A stretch of DNA of 64,000 bases from Gluconacetobacter diazotrophicus PA1 5 (GCF_000021325.1 NC_011365.1:3438001-3502000), one strand, 5' to 3'. Positions 15,532 through 27,946 are shown, numbered from the stretch's first letter. The notes: a model not told the origin generated them from the letters alone. A program made the numbers and translations.

Positions 15532-16151
15532 GTGCGCTGGTGCTGCATGACGATGAACTGGACGAGGAGTGCTATCGGGCCCGGCTGTTCCTCTCGCTGC
15601 TGGGGCTGAAGGCACGCATTGTGGCGGTGGATGTGGTGCCGGGCGGCCTGCAGGATTCCCCGTCCTTTCGTGCCGTCAGTCCGGCGGGGCTGCTGCCTGT
15701 GCTGCGGATCGAGGGGCAGGAAATCTGCGGTGCCGGCGCGGTGCTGCTGGCGCTGGCGCACAAGCGCGGAAACTGGCTGCCGGACGACCCGGCCGCCTTC
15801 GCGCAGGTCGCGCACTGGCTGCATTTCGCGTCGGGCCCGCTGCGCCCCGCGATCGCGGCCCGGCGGGCCAGCCTGTTCGGCGGCGGCGAACCCGATGCCG
15901 CGCTACAGCGGCAGGGCGAGGCCGCGCTGCGGATCATGGAGGACCATATGGCCCATCGACGGCTGGATGGCGGGGCCTGGTTCGTGGGCGACACGCCCAG
16001 CGTGGCCGATATCGCCCTGTTCCCGTCCTTCGCCCTCAGCCGCGACTGGGGCGTGGACCACGCCTTCTACCCCGCGCTGCGGCGCTGGATGCGCGCGGTG
16101 CGGACGGTGCCGGGATTCGTCGGTATGTCCGGCATCCCCGAATATGCCTAA
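15528..16151 (+). CDS. GST-fold protein, NdmE-like, degenerate glutathione site
   Basis: This 207-residue protein has a thioredoxin-like N-domain (1-80) and an all-helical C-domain with VGDTPSVADIALFPSF at ~153-168, the GST capping motif. After the cis-Pro segment LLPVLR the glutathione-binding Glu/Asp-Ser pair (as in ESGAIL) is replaced by ICGAGAVLLALA, and the N-terminal active-site position is DDELDEECY. Glutathione catalysis is therefore doubtful. NdmE, a GST homologue, is a structural partner in the caffeine N7-demethylase complex, and the same role is inferred here. The start ATG at 15528 has GGAGG 7 nt upstream and overlaps the Rieske stop, so the two are made together. Confidence 0.82.
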   Translation: MSALVLHDDELDEECYRARLFLSLLGLKARIVAVDVVPGGLQDSPSFRAVSPAGLLPVLRIEGQEICGAGAVLLALAHKRGNWLPDDPAAFAQVAHWLHFASGPLRPAIAARRASLFGGGEPDAALQRQGEAALRIMEDHMAHRRLDGGAWFVGDTPSVADIALFPSFALSRDWGVDHAFYPALRRWMRAVRTVPGFVGMSGIPEYA

Positions 16152-16245
16152 AAGGCTGTTTCAAAAGCCCCGCTGCCAGCGATCCGCCGTGTGTTTCCTG
16201 CGTTCCACTTCGCGCCTGTGCCCCTCGTAAAAGCAATCTCATCAG

Positions 16246-16260
16246 GACGACAGATTCGTC
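16246..16260. promoter_or_regulatory. Inverted repeat upstream of rrf2-family gene
   Basis: GACGA-N5-TCGTC lies 33 nt upstream of the Rrf2-type regulator start and could be its autoregulatory site. Only 5 bp per arm match, and Rrf2 operators vary, so this is tentative. Confidence 0.2.
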
Positions 16261-16292
16261 ACTCCAGGTCTTGCGAATCATAACGTCCGCGT

Positions 16293-16835
16293 ATGTCACT
16301 TTATGGCGCAAGCACCGAATATGTCCTGCACAGCCTTCTCTGGCTCGTCGGCAATCCCGAGCCTGTCAGCAGCCTCGATCTGGCGGACCTGCAGAACATT
16401 CCCGCGGCGTTTGTCGCCAAGCTTCTTCCCAGGCTCGAAAAGGCCGGCCTTCTTGAAGCTTCCGAAGGGTTGAGGGGTGGATACAGGCTGGCCAGACCCG
16501 CCGAGGACATCAGCGTGCTGGCCGTCGTCGACGCCGTTGAAGGCAGAAAGAGCCTTTTCAACTGTCAGGAAATCCGCGGACGCTGCGCCCTGTTCGACGA
16601 GCGGCCGCCACGATGGGCGACGCAGGGCGTTTGCGGCATTCACGCCGTCATGCTGCGGGCCGAGCAGGCCATGCGGCAGGAAATGGCTCGGACCTCGCTC
16701 GCCGATCTGGCCAGATCCGTTCGGGACAAGGCGCCGCTTCCGTTTCTGGGAGACGCACAATCATGGTTCGACGAACGCGTGCAGACCCGCCGCACCAGCA
16801 AGGTCAGACAACGAAGGCGGCCGGACACGCCCTGA
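16293..16835 (+). CDS. Rrf2-family transcriptional regulator
   Basis: This 180-residue DNA-binding regulator has a winged helix over the first ~85 residues (conserved STEYVLHSLLWL start, IPAAFVAKLLPRLEKAGLL recognition region and RGGYRLARPAEDISVLAVVDAVEG). Three cysteines, C91, C98 and C114, sit at the usual Fe-S cluster positions of IscR/NsrR relatives, so it may sense redox or nitrosative state. The C-terminus is longer and more basic than in IscR. It heads a module with a cupin and an SDR-type gene on the same strand. No clear ribosome-binding site precedes the ATG at 16293. Codon use is less GC-biased than in neighbours. Confidence 0.88.
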   Translation: MSLYGASTEYVLHSLLWLVGNPEPVSSLDLADLQNIPAAFVAKLLPRLEKAGLLEASEGLRGGYRLARPAEDISVLAVVDAVEGRKSLFNCQEIRGRCALFDERPPRWATQGVCGIHAVMLRAEQAMRQEMARTSLADLARSVRDKAPLPFLGDAQSWFDERVQTRRTSKVRQRRRPDTP

Positions 16836-16870
16836 CCCGCGGCCATTCTCCTGCAACAGGACAATCGAAT

Positions 16871-17260
16871 ATGCGCAAGTTCATCGCTCTTGCCGCTATG
16901 GCAGCAAGCCTCTGGGCCTCTCCCCTCCATGCGGCGACGACGGTCACGCCCCTGCTCGTCCATGATCTGCCAGGCATCCCCGGCAAGGAAGGCGCCATGC
17001 TGACGGTCGACTATGCGCCCGGAGGTTCGGACCCGATCCACAGGCATAATGCTTCGGTATTCGTCTACGTGCTGAAGGGAAGCATCACCATGCAGGTCGA
17101 AGGTGGCGCTCCCGTCACCCTGAAGGAAGGGCAGACCTTCTTTGAAGGACCGAACGACGTTCATCTCGTAGGGCGCAATGCCAGCCAGACGGAGCCTGCC
17201 CGTTTCCTTGCGTTTTTTGTCAAGGACAAGACAGCGCCCTTCGTCTTTCCCGTACACTGA
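16871..17260 (+). CDS. Secreted small cupin-domain protein
   Basis: This 129-residue single-domain cupin has a Sec signal peptide (residues 1-22, ending at a probable HAA/T cleavage site). The metal-binding motif is H57-x-H59 in GGSDPIHRHNASVFVYVLKG, and a second-motif His is H98. It is therefore a periplasmic metal-binding beta-barrel of unknown reaction. It lies 35 nt after the Rrf2 gene and 18 nt before the SDR gene. Cupins beside an Rrf2 regulator and a NAD(P)-dependent reductase are a recurring neighbourhood, often linked to oxidative or electrophile stress. Confidence 0.85.
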   Translation: MRKFIALAAMAASLWASPLHAATTVTPLLVHDLPGIPGKEGAMLTVDYAPGGSDPIHRHNASVFVYVLKGSITMQVEGGAPVTLKEGQTFFEGPNDVHLVGRNASQTEPARFLAFFVKDKTAPFVFPVH

Positions 17261-17278
17261 CCCATGGGGAATCAGGCC

Positions 17279-18187
17279 ATGAAAGTTCTTGTCGCCGGTG
17301 CCAGCGGAGCGCTGGGCCGTCCGCTGATGACGCGTCTGCGAAACGCAGGGCACGAGGTCTGGGGGCTGGCTCACCGCCCCGAGAGCCTCAAGGCCGTCGA
17401 GATGCTCGGTGCCCGTCCCGTGAAGGGCGATGCGCTCGACCGGTCCGGCATGTTCACACTTCTTGAGCAGATCCGTCCGGAAGCGGTGATTGACCAGCTC
17501 ACCTCTCTTCCCGCCAGCCCCTTCGATTTGCCCAGGCGCCTTCCCGCCGACCGTAAGCTGCGTCTTGAAGGTGGCGGCAACCTGTTTGATGCCGCTCATG
17601 CATGCCAGGTACGGCGCTACATCCAGCAATCCTGCGGTTTCTATCTGGACGGTGACGGCGGCCTGGCGACGGAAGCATCGCCCCTGAGAATCGGTGCGCC
17701 CGGCAATATCGGAGAGAGCGCCCGTATGTATGCGGCCTTGGAAAATCGGGTCCTGGGTGCGCATTCAATGGAAGGTGTAGGGCTGCGATATGGATTTTTC
17801 TACGGACCCGGAACCTGGTACTGGCCGGATGGTGCATTCAGCACGCACCTTTCCCGGGGCGAAATCTCCCTTGTCGGCGCAGGAAGCAGCACATTTTCGT
17901 TCATTCATGTGGATGATGCCGCACAGGCTACCGTGGCGGCTTTAACGGCGGCAGCCGGGCTCTATAACGTCGTCGATAGCCAGCCAACAAAAATGGCCGA
18001 ATGGTTGCCGGCCTACGCAAACTGGATCGGAGCAGAGGCGCCCTCCGATCTGGGCGAGCAAGAGGCCCTGCGCCTGATGGGCGAGGAAAGCGTCTATTAC
18101 CAGAACAGCCTGACGGGTGCATGCAATCGGAAAGCCCTGGAGGTATTGGGCTTCATGCCGCGGAGACTCCCCTGGCTCGACAGGTAG
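17279..18187 (+). CDS. NAD(P)-dependent epimerase/dehydratase-like SDR protein
   Basis: This 302-residue extended short-chain dehydrogenase begins with the dinucleotide-binding motif VAGASGALG (G7, G10, G13). The C-terminal half has FSFIHVDDAAQATVAAL, typical of NAD-dependent epimerases. The catalytic Y-x3-K is not clear: the expected place reads MYAALENR, with Glu where Lys is usual, so it may be a binding or atypical reductase protein. The ATG at 17279 was chosen over 17264 because GGGGA lies 8-9 nt before it and the Rossmann motif follows at once. It is the last gene of the Rrf2-cupin module and ends 108 nt before the convergent CNNM-type gene. Confidence 0.82.
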   Translation: MKVLVAGASGALGRPLMTRLRNAGHEVWGLAHRPESLKAVEMLGARPVKGDALDRSGMFTLLEQIRPEAVIDQLTSLPASPFDLPRRLPADRKLRLEGGGNLFDAAHACQVRRYIQQSCGFYLDGDGGLATEASPLRIGAPGNIGESARMYAALENRVLGAHSMEGVGLRYGFFYGPGTWYWPDGAFSTHLSRGEISLVGAGSSTFSFIHVDDAAQATVAALTAAAGLYNVVDSQPTKMAEWLPAYANWIGAEAPSDLGEQEALRLMGEESVYYQNSLTGACNRKALEVLGFMPRRLPWLDR

Positions 18188-18295
18188 ATCGAAGGATATT
18201 CCCTGTCACGTCAGCAACGTATTCGACGCGATGGCATTCGACTTGCCGGGATCAATCATATTTTTAGATAGGATAAGCGTCTTTCCGGACAGGAT

Positions 18296-19633
18296 TCAGT
18301 CGGCCTCGGCGCGCCTCGGGCGCCGCGTGACCAGGAGCTGATTGATGCGGAAGCCTTCGACGTCGACCACTTCGAACAGGAAGTTCGCGGCCTCGACGCG
18401 GTCGGCCTTGCGGGCCATGCGGCGCAGGCGGTGCATGATGAAGCCGCCGATCGTATCGAAATTGTGGCTGTCGGGCAGCGTCGCGATCCCGAGTTCGCGG
18501 ATCACGTCGCCGATCGGGGCCGCGCCGTCGATCAGCCACGAATTTTCGTCGCGGCGCACGATGGCCTGTTCCTCGAACGGGTTGGCCAGCCCGTCCATCA
18601 GCGCGCCCATGATGTCCTTGAACGTGATCAGCCCGACCACCAGCCCGTATTCGTTCACGATCAGCGCGAAGCCCGCGCCGTGCGTGTCGAACTGGGCCAG
18701 CGTGTCCCACAGATTCAGCGTATCGGGCAGCGACAGCACGTCGCGCCGCATGCGCGAGATCTGGCGCGCGGCCGGCAGGACCGTGCCGGGGGTGGCGGTC
18801 GGCGCGTCCTCGACCACGGCGGCCAGCACGTCCTCGGCGCGGATCGAGCCGATGACGTTGTCCAGCCCGCCATTGCACAGCGGATAGCGCGAATAGGGCT
18901 TGGCGCGGACCTTGTCGCGCTGGCTCTCGGTGCTTTCCTGCACGTCGAGGAAGACGATTTCGTCGCGCGGGGTCATGGCCGAGGTCACGGACCGGTCCTG
19001 CAACCCCAGGACGTTCTGGATCATCTGGTGTTCCTGCTCCAGCAGGATTCCCGATGCGGTGCCGGCGGCCAGGATCGCGCGCAGGTCCTCGGGCGTGACC
19101 GGTTCCACGGCCGAGGCCGCCGGGATCCTCAGCGCGCGCAGGATGACGTCGGAGATTTTCGAGAAGATCCAGACGGCGGGAAACAGCACCCGCAGGGCGA
19201 TGGCGGGGAACCAGCCGATGGCCAGCGCCACGCGGTCCGGCGCGTTCATCGCGATCCGCTTGGGCAGCAGGTCGGCGAACAGCACGAACAGGCCCGTCAC
19301 CAGCAGGAAGGACGCGGTGGAGGCCACGTCCGCCGCCAGCCCCGCCGCCAGGCCGGCCGAATGCAGGATCAGCGCCAGGGGCGGGGTGATCAGTTCGCTG
19401 CTGATGACGCCGCCCAGCACGCCGACGGCGTTCAGGCAGATCTGCAGCACCGTGATGACCTGCCCGCTGTTGCGGCGCAGGCGCAGGAAATTCACCGCCC
19501 TGGTGTCCCCGGCCTCGGCCCGGGTGCGCAGCCTGACATCACGCGCGGCGGCGAACGAGATTTCCGACAGCGAGATCAGGATGCTGACGGCGATCAGCGC
19601 GATGATGGCGATCAGGCCGGCCAGAAGAATCAC
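18296..19633 (-). CDS. CNNM/CorC-family membrane protein with CBS domains
   Basis: This 445-residue protein has the order DUF21 membrane domain (about residues 1-190, four hydrophobic segments), paired CBS domains (~205-330, beginning near VTSAMTPRDEIVFLD) and a C-terminal CorC_HlyC FAD-binding-like domain (~350-435). Members are often labelled hemolysins but are linked to Mg/Co or polyamine efflux, as YtfL/PaeA in E. coli. ADLLPKRIAMNAPDRVAL at ~122-139 is a family signature. It stands alone between an accessory module and ligA. Transported substrate not inferable. Confidence 0.9.
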   Translation of the reverse strand: MILLAGLIAIIALIAVSILISLSEISFAAARDVRLRTRAEAGDTRAVNFLRLRRNSGQVITVLQICLNAVGVLGGVISSELITPPLALILHSAGLAAGLAADVASTASFLLVTGLFVLFADLLPKRIAMNAPDRVALAIGWFPAIALRVLFPAVWIFSKISDVILRALRIPAASAVEPVTPEDLRAILAAGTASGILLEQEHQMIQNVLGLQDRSVTSAMTPRDEIVFLDVQESTESQRDKVRAKPYSRYPLCNGGLDNVIGSIRAEDVLAAVVEDAPTATPGTVLPAARQISRMRRDVLSLPDTLNLWDTLAQFDTHGAGFALIVNEYGLVVGLITFKDIMGALMDGLANPFEEQAIVRRDENSWLIDGAAPIGDVIRELGIATLPDSHNFDTIGGFIMHRLRRMARKADRVEAANFLFEVVDVEGFRINQLLVTRRPRRAEAD

Positions 19634-19818
19634 GACCGGCCCCCTACGCGCGCGTCACGATGCATCCCGCACGGCGCGGCAGGCCCGGACGGGGGAAGGG
19701 GACGGCTGGCCCCGGCGACAGAATATTTCATGCACCGCGCAGTCTAGCGCAAATCCAGCACCTTAGGCCAGCCGAGGCATGGCGGGAAATCGGGGATGAG
19801 AGGAACGCAGATCCCGCT
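19634..19818. other. Upstream region of CNNM-type gene
   Basis: These 185 nt separate the CNNM-type gene from the repeat element at the ligA 3' end. They must hold the promoter for the minus-strand CNNM gene, but no confident -35/-10 pair is visible and no gene is present. Confidence 0.4.
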
Positions 19819-23811
<3,993 letters not shown>

Positions 23812-23817
23812 AACGTC

Positions 23818-23975
23818 GTCCGCCCGTAAACGCGCGCTGGCGGCGATCCGAGGCGCCTTTCCTGTGCTCCGGTGCTCACGGCCCACACGGCCGCTCCGCT
23901 CCGGTGCTCGGAAACGCACGCCGGGCGCTCCACTGCGTTCCGCTCTCGCTCGTCAGCCCACGTTTCCGGGCGGAC
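23818..23975 (-). repeat. Intergenic palindromic element, copy 2 (recN upstream)
   Basis: This 158-bp element is inverted relative to copies 1 and 3. The terminal arms are GTCCGCCCGTAAACG (23818-23832) and the near-complement CGTTTCCGGGCGGAC (23961-23975), 14 of 15 matching. The inner sequence (CGCGCTGGCGGCGATCCGA) matches the reverse complement of the right end of copy 1. The outermost arm (GTCCGCCCG) differs from copy 1 (GTCGGTCCG) yet remains self-complementary. It ends 7 nt from the recN start codon. Confidence 0.8.
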
Positions 23976-23985
23976 GCCTGGAACA

Positions 23986-24032
23986 CCGTAAACGCGCGCC
24001 GGCGGCAATCCGAGGCGCGTTTCCTGAGTTCC
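23986..24032 (-). repeat. Intergenic element, partial copy
   Basis: These bases begin CCGTAAACGCGCG and continue CGGCGGCAATCCGAGGCGC, closely matching the left end of the adjacent full copy in the same orientation. The match fades after about 47 nt and no second arm is found, so this looks like a truncated or decayed copy downstream of bamD. Confidence 0.7.
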
Positions 24033-24068
24033 GTTCTTGTTCACCGGCCTATGCTTCCGGACAGGCGC

Positions 24069-25028
24069 TTAGAAGACCGAGTGCCACATGCGCGAGAAGA
24101 AGCCGCGTCTGGCCGGCGTGGCGCCGGGCGGCGGCGGGGCATTTTTCGCGTGCGTGTCGTCAACGGGCGTGGCCGGCGTGGTGTCGGGGACCGAGCCGGG
24201 CAGCGGGGCGTGGGGGTCCAGCAGGTTCTTGCTGCGCAGCATGTTGTAGCTGAAGCGGTACCATTTGCTGCCCGGATAGTTATAGGACAGCACCGAGGCC
24301 GTGCGGCGCGCCTGGTCCGTCAGGCCCAGATCCAGATACACCTCGACCAGACGCTCCAGCGCCTCGGGCACGTGGTTGGTGGTCTGGAAATCCTGCACCA
24401 CGCGCTGGTAGCGGTTGACCGCGCCTTCGTAATTCCGCTGTTCCTCGTAGAACCGGCCGACCAGCATTTCCTTGCCGGCCAGATGGTCGCGGCACAGATC
24501 GACCTTCAATTGCGCATCGCGGGCATAGGGCGATTGCGGGAAGCGGGTGATCACCTCTTCCAGCGCGTTCATGGCCTCGACCGTGCCCTGCTGGTCGCGC
24601 TGCACCTCGGCCACCTGCTCGTAATAGCACAGGGCCCGCAGGTAGAAGGCATAGGCCGCGTCGGCGCTGGTCGGGTGCAGTTCCAGGAAGCGGTCCAACT
24701 GCTGCACCGCGTCGGCGTATTTGTCCTGCAGGTAGTTCGCGTAGCCTTCCATGAGCTGCGCGTTCGCGACATAGCCGGAATAGGGATAATTCTGCTGCAG
24801 GACCTCGAATTCCGCGGCGGCCAGGGCATAGCGCTGGTCGCGCAGGGCGTCGATGCCGTTATTGTAGAGCGTTTCGACAGGCGGGACATGGGATTCCATG
24901 TCGTTGATCGCCTTCTTGTCGCCGCCGCAGGCCGCCACCGACAGGATCAGGGCCAGTGATGCGAATCGGGCGGCACGGAGGCCGTTCGAACGGTCAGCGA
25001 AATGATATCGAATTCTGCGCAGGGACAT
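24069..25028 (-). CDS. bamD: Outer membrane assembly lipoprotein BamD
   Basis: BamD is the essential lipoprotein partner of BamA in outer-membrane protein insertion. The 319 residues begin with a basic N-region and a lipobox LSVAAC ending at Cys34, so the mature protein is lipid-anchored to the outer membrane. Residues ~50-260 form five TPR-like repeats (YNNGIDALRDQRYALAAAEF, YPYSGYVANAQLMEGYANY and so on), as in BamD/ComL. A Pro/Thr-rich C-terminal tail of about 50 residues extends beyond the usual length. It is placed between recN and lpxC with repeat elements on both sides. Confidence 0.95.
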   Translation of the reverse strand: MSLRRIRYHFADRSNGLRAARFASLALILSVAACGGDKKAINDMESHVPPVETLYNNGIDALRDQRYALAAAEFEVLQQNYPYSGYVANAQLMEGYANYLQDKYADAVQQLDRFLELHPTSADAAYAFYLRALCYYEQVAEVQRDQQGTVEAMNALEEVITRFPQSPYARDAQLKVDLCRDHLAGKEMLVGRFYEEQRNYEGAVNRYQRVVQDFQTTNHVPEALERLVEVYLDLGLTDQARRTASVLSYNYPGSKWYRFSYNMLRSKNLLDPHAPLPGSVPDTTPATPVDDTHAKNAPPPPGATPARRGFFSRMWHSVF

Positions 25029-25125
25029 GCCGGCTCTTCCAGTTCGGTCTGCCTTATATCATGCGGCGGGCCGTGGTGAAGGCCATGGCGTCGTTTTCAA
25101 TGCAATCCGGGGTGATACGGCCCGG

Positions 25126-25286
25126 TAGAGCCGGCCTGGAAACGTGGTCTGGTGAGCGAGAGTGCCGCGCAGCGGCACGCCCGGCGTGTGTCTGCGAGCA
25201 GCGAAGCGGCCGTGTCGGCCGTGAGCATCGAAGCACAGCGGATGCGCGTCGGGTCGCCACCAGCGCGCGTTTACAGGCCGACTCTA
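25126..25286 (+). repeat. Intergenic palindromic element, copy 3 (lpxC 3' end)
   Basis: This 161-bp element has 19-bp terminal arms TAGAGCCGGCCTGGAAACG (25126-25144) and the near-complement at 25268-25286, 17 of 19 matching. The inside shows the same hairpin as copy 1 (GTGCCGC-GCA-GCGGCAC) and the same GTGTGTCTGCGAGCA block. The outer arm sequence differs from the other copies but pairs with itself. The lpxC stop codon TAG (25286-25284) is the last three bases of the right arm. Confidence 0.85.
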
Positions 25287-26309
25287 GGCCGCCGCACGCA
25301 GTGCGGCCTGGGCACGCTGCGCGCGGGTGTGCATGCGCCAGGCCGCACGGTCGGCGAACAGCGCGCGCAGCAGCCGGTTGTTCAGCGCGTGGCCGGATTT
25401 GTGGCCGGTGAACAGGCCGTTGATCGCGCCGCCGGCCAGGTACAGGTCACCCACCGCGTCGATCATCTTGTGACGGACGAATTCGTCGGGCCGGCGCAGG
25501 CCGGACGGGTTCAGAACGCTGGCGCCGTCCACCACGATCGCATTGTCCAGCGAGCCGCCGCGCGCCAGGCCCGCCCGGTGCAGGGCCTCGATTTCCTGGC
25601 GCAGGGTGAAGGTCCGACAATTGGCGATTTCGGCACGGTAGCCCTGACGGTCCAGACGGGTCGCAAACGTCTGCTCGCCGATCGCGGCGGCGGGGAAGTC
25701 GATGGACAGGGTCAGCGACAACCCGCCCTCGCGGCCCGGGCGCAGTTCGGCGAAGGCGTCACCCTCGGTCACGCGAACGGGGCGCAGGACGTCGATCGCG
25801 GTGCGCGGGGCGGCCTGTTCCGCCAGGCCCGCGCAATCCAGCAGGAAGATGAAATCGGCCGCCGAGCCGTCGAAGACCGGGATTTCCGGCCCGTCGACAT
25901 CGATCAGCACATTGTCGACGCCGCTTCCCGACAGGGCGGACATCAGATGTTCGATGGTGGCGATGCGCAGCGCGGGGTCCGTGGCATCGCCGATGACGGT
26001 GCTCAGCCGCGTATCGACGACATGGTCGAACCGGGCCGGAATGGTGCGGTCGTCCAGGTCGGTGCGCCGGAAGACGATGCCGGTATTTTCCGCCGCCGGA
26101 TGCAGCGTCAGGCGAATGCGCCGCCCGGTATGCAGCCCGACGCCGATGGAGGAAATGGAATTGCCCAGCGTATGCTGCCGCGCCGTGCGTACCGCCGCGC
26201 GCGCGGGGGCGGGGCTGCCGGACGAGGTGGCACCCGAGGGGGCGCTGCCAGAAGATACACCGACAGAGGACACAGTATCATGCCCCGGAATTGCCAGCAT
26301 ACCGTCCAT
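25284..26309 (-). CDS. lpxC: UDP-3-O-acyl-N-acetylglucosamine deacetylase
   Basis: LpxC catalyses the committed, zinc-dependent deacetylation in lipid A synthesis. The 341 residues show zinc ligands H121 (IEHLMSAL), H280 and D284 (VRHKMIDAVGDL) and catalytic H307 (TGHKSGHALNNRLLRAL), each 42 positions later than in E. coli. The protein therefore carries a Ser/Ala-rich N-terminal extension of about 42 residues before TLGNSISSIGVGLHTG. An internal start is possible but no better ATG is present. It follows ftsZ on the same strand but after a strong terminator, so it should have its own promoter in the 197-nt gap. Its stop lies in a repeat arm. Confidence 0.96.
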   Translation of the reverse strand: MDGMLAIPGHDTVSSVGVSSGSAPSGATSSGSPAPARAAVRTARQHTLGNSISSIGVGLHTGRRIRLTLHPAAENTGIVFRRTDLDDRTIPARFDHVVDTRLSTVIGDATDPALRIATIEHLMSALSGSGVDNVLIDVDGPEIPVFDGSAADFIFLLDCAGLAEQAAPRTAIDVLRPVRVTEGDAFAELRPGREGGLSLTLSIDFPAAAIGEQTFATRLDRQGYRAEIANCRTFTLRQEIEALHRAGLARGGSLDNAIVVDGASVLNPSGLRRPDEFVRHKMIDAVGDLYLAGGAINGLFTGHKSGHALNNRLLRALFADRAAWRMHTRAQRAQAALRAAA

Positions 26310-26440
26310 CGCGTGTCCCTCGCGTTGTTCTTTATTCAGTCGCTAAAAGAACGACAGCCTAATTTGTAGCGTCGGGGTGGTGGACAGGCGAGTCAATGTT
26401 TGTTGCCGACTGTTACGGGTTAAGAACCTGAAACAAAATG

Positions 26441-26472
26441 AAAAAAAGCCACGATGCCTGGGGCATCGTGGC
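26441..26472 (-). terminator. Rho-independent terminator after ftsZ
   Basis: On the minus strand GCCACGATGCC and GGCATCGTGGC form a perfect 11-bp stem with a 3-nt loop, followed by seven T. It lies 35 nt beyond the ftsZ stop and ends the division/cell-wall operon before lpxC. Confidence 0.92.
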
Positions 26473-26506
26473 GGATCGCCATCAGGACCGGCGCCGGCTG
26501 CTGCTG

Positions 26507-27946
26507 TCAGGACTGGCGGCGCAGGAAGGCCGGGATGTCCAGACCGACCTCGTCGGCCGTGGCCTGGCGGACGGTGGCGGTGGGCTCCTGTTCCGGCAGC
26601 ACGGGCTCGGCACGCTGGGGGGCCGGCGCGGGGGCGGCCCCGCGGCGCAGCACGCCGGTGACGATGTTGAACAGGCTGTTGCCCCGCTGGCCGGCCGGCG
26701 ATGCGTCCTGCGGGCGCGGCGGTTCCGAGAACAGCGGCGAGCGGGGCGAGGGCCGGGCGCCCGGCGCCACGTGCTGCGGCGTGGAATGGGGCGACGGCGC
26801 GGGCACGGGCCCGGTGTTCATGAAGTTCGGGGTGGGGTGGCGCGGGGCGGGCTGCCCCCCGGCATGGGCCGCTGCCGGATCGGGCGCCACGGCTTCCTGC
26901 ACCGGGGCGCGGTCCGTTGCCGCGTCCGGTTGGGGGGCGGCTTCGGCCTGCACCGGTTCGGCAACGCGGACCGGCGGGGTGTCGATGCCGGTGGCGACGA
27001 CCGACACCCGGATGCGCCCGTTCAGCGATTCGTCGATCGCCGAGCCGAAGATGATGTTCGCGTCGTCGGCCACTTCCTCGCGGATGCGGTTGGCGGCCTG
27101 ATCGACTTCGTACAGCGTCATGTCCTCGCCGCCGGTGATGTTGATCAGCAGGCCGCGCGCGCCGGCCATCGACGTGTCTTCCAGCAGCGGGTTGGAAATC
27201 GCGTCCTCGGCCGCGGAAATGGCGCGGTTGTCGCCATCGGCCTCGCCGGTGCCCATCATCGCCTTGCCCATTTCGGCCATGACGGTGCGGATGTCGGCGA
27301 AATCCAGGTTGACCAGGCCCGGCGCCATCATCAGGTCGGTCACGCCGCGTACGCCCATGTACAGGACGTTGTCGGCCATCTTGAACGCGTCCTTCCAGCT
27401 CGTCCGCTCGGTGGCCAGGCGGAACAGGTTCTGGTTGGGGATGACGATCAGCGTATCGACGTACTGCTGCAGTTCCGCGATGCCGGCATCGGCGGATTTC
27501 GACCGGCGCGCGCCCTCGAAGGTAAACGGCTTGGTGACGACGCCCACGGTCAGGATGCCGCGTTCGCGCGCCATGCGCGCGATCACCGGCGCCGCCCCCG
27601 TGCCCGTGCCGCCGCCCATGCCGGCGGTGATGAACACCATGTGCGCGCCGTCCATGTGGCGGGCCAGCTCATCGGCCGCTTCCTCGGCCGCCGCGCGCCC
27701 GATCTCGGGCTTGGCGCCCGCGCCCAGGCCCTGCGTCAGGTGCGGGCCAAGCTGGACGCGGCGGTCGGCCTTGCTGTGCGACAATTGTTGCGCGTCGGTA
27801 TTCGCGACGACGAATTCCACGCCCTGCAACTGGGACTGGATCATGTTGTCGACCGCGTTCGTGCCGCCCCCGCCCACGCCGATCACGGTGATCCGCGGCG
27901 TGAAGTCGGAATGAAGCTGCTGCGGAATGCTGAGGTTGAGGGTCAT
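26507..27946 (-). CDS. ftsZ: Cell division protein FtsZ
   Basis: FtsZ is the tubulin-like GTPase that forms the division ring. The 479 residues have [17 protein letters not shown] at 19-35, the tubulin signature [13 protein letters not shown] near 111-123, and synergy-loop residues ending the core at about residue 325. A long Pro/Ala-rich linker of ~130 residues follows, then the conserved C-terminal peptide [15 protein letters not shown] that binds FtsA and other partners. Such long linkers are normal in alphaproteobacteria. It is the last gene of the cluster, 80 nt after ftsA and followed by a strong terminator. Confidence 0.97.
   Translation of the reverse strand: MTLNLSIPQQLHSDFTPRITVIGVGGGGTNAVDNMIQSQLQGVEFVVANTDAQQLSHSKADRRVQLGPHLTQGLGAGAKPEIGRAAAEEAADELARHMDGAHMVFITAGMGGGTGTGAAPVIARMARERGILTVGVVTKPFTFEGARRSKSADAGIAELQQYVDTLIVIPNQNLFRLATERTSWKDAFKMADNVLYMGVRGVTDLMMAPGLVNLDFADIRTVMAEMGKAMMGTGEADGDNRAISAAEDAISNPLLEDTSMAGARGLLINITGGEDMTLYEVDQAANRIREEVADDANIIFGSAIDESLNGRIRVSVVATGIDTPPVRVAEPVQAEAAPQPDAATDRAPVQEAVAPDPAAAHAGGQPAPRHPTPNFMNTGPVPAPSPHSTPQHVAPGARPSPRSPLFSEPPRPQDASPAGQRGNSLFNIVTGVLRRGAAPAPAPQRAEPVLPEQEPTATVRQATADEVGLDIPAFLRRQS

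Noticed and set aside
16152-16292. GGCT...AGCC hairpin after the GST-fold gene considered as a terminator
   Set aside because: The stem is only 4 bp with no T-run, too weak to call.
17279-18187. Considered as a true sugar epimerase with a pathway role
   Set aside because: No sugar-nucleotide genes are nearby and the Y-x3-K Lys is not evident, so only a general SDR label is supportable.
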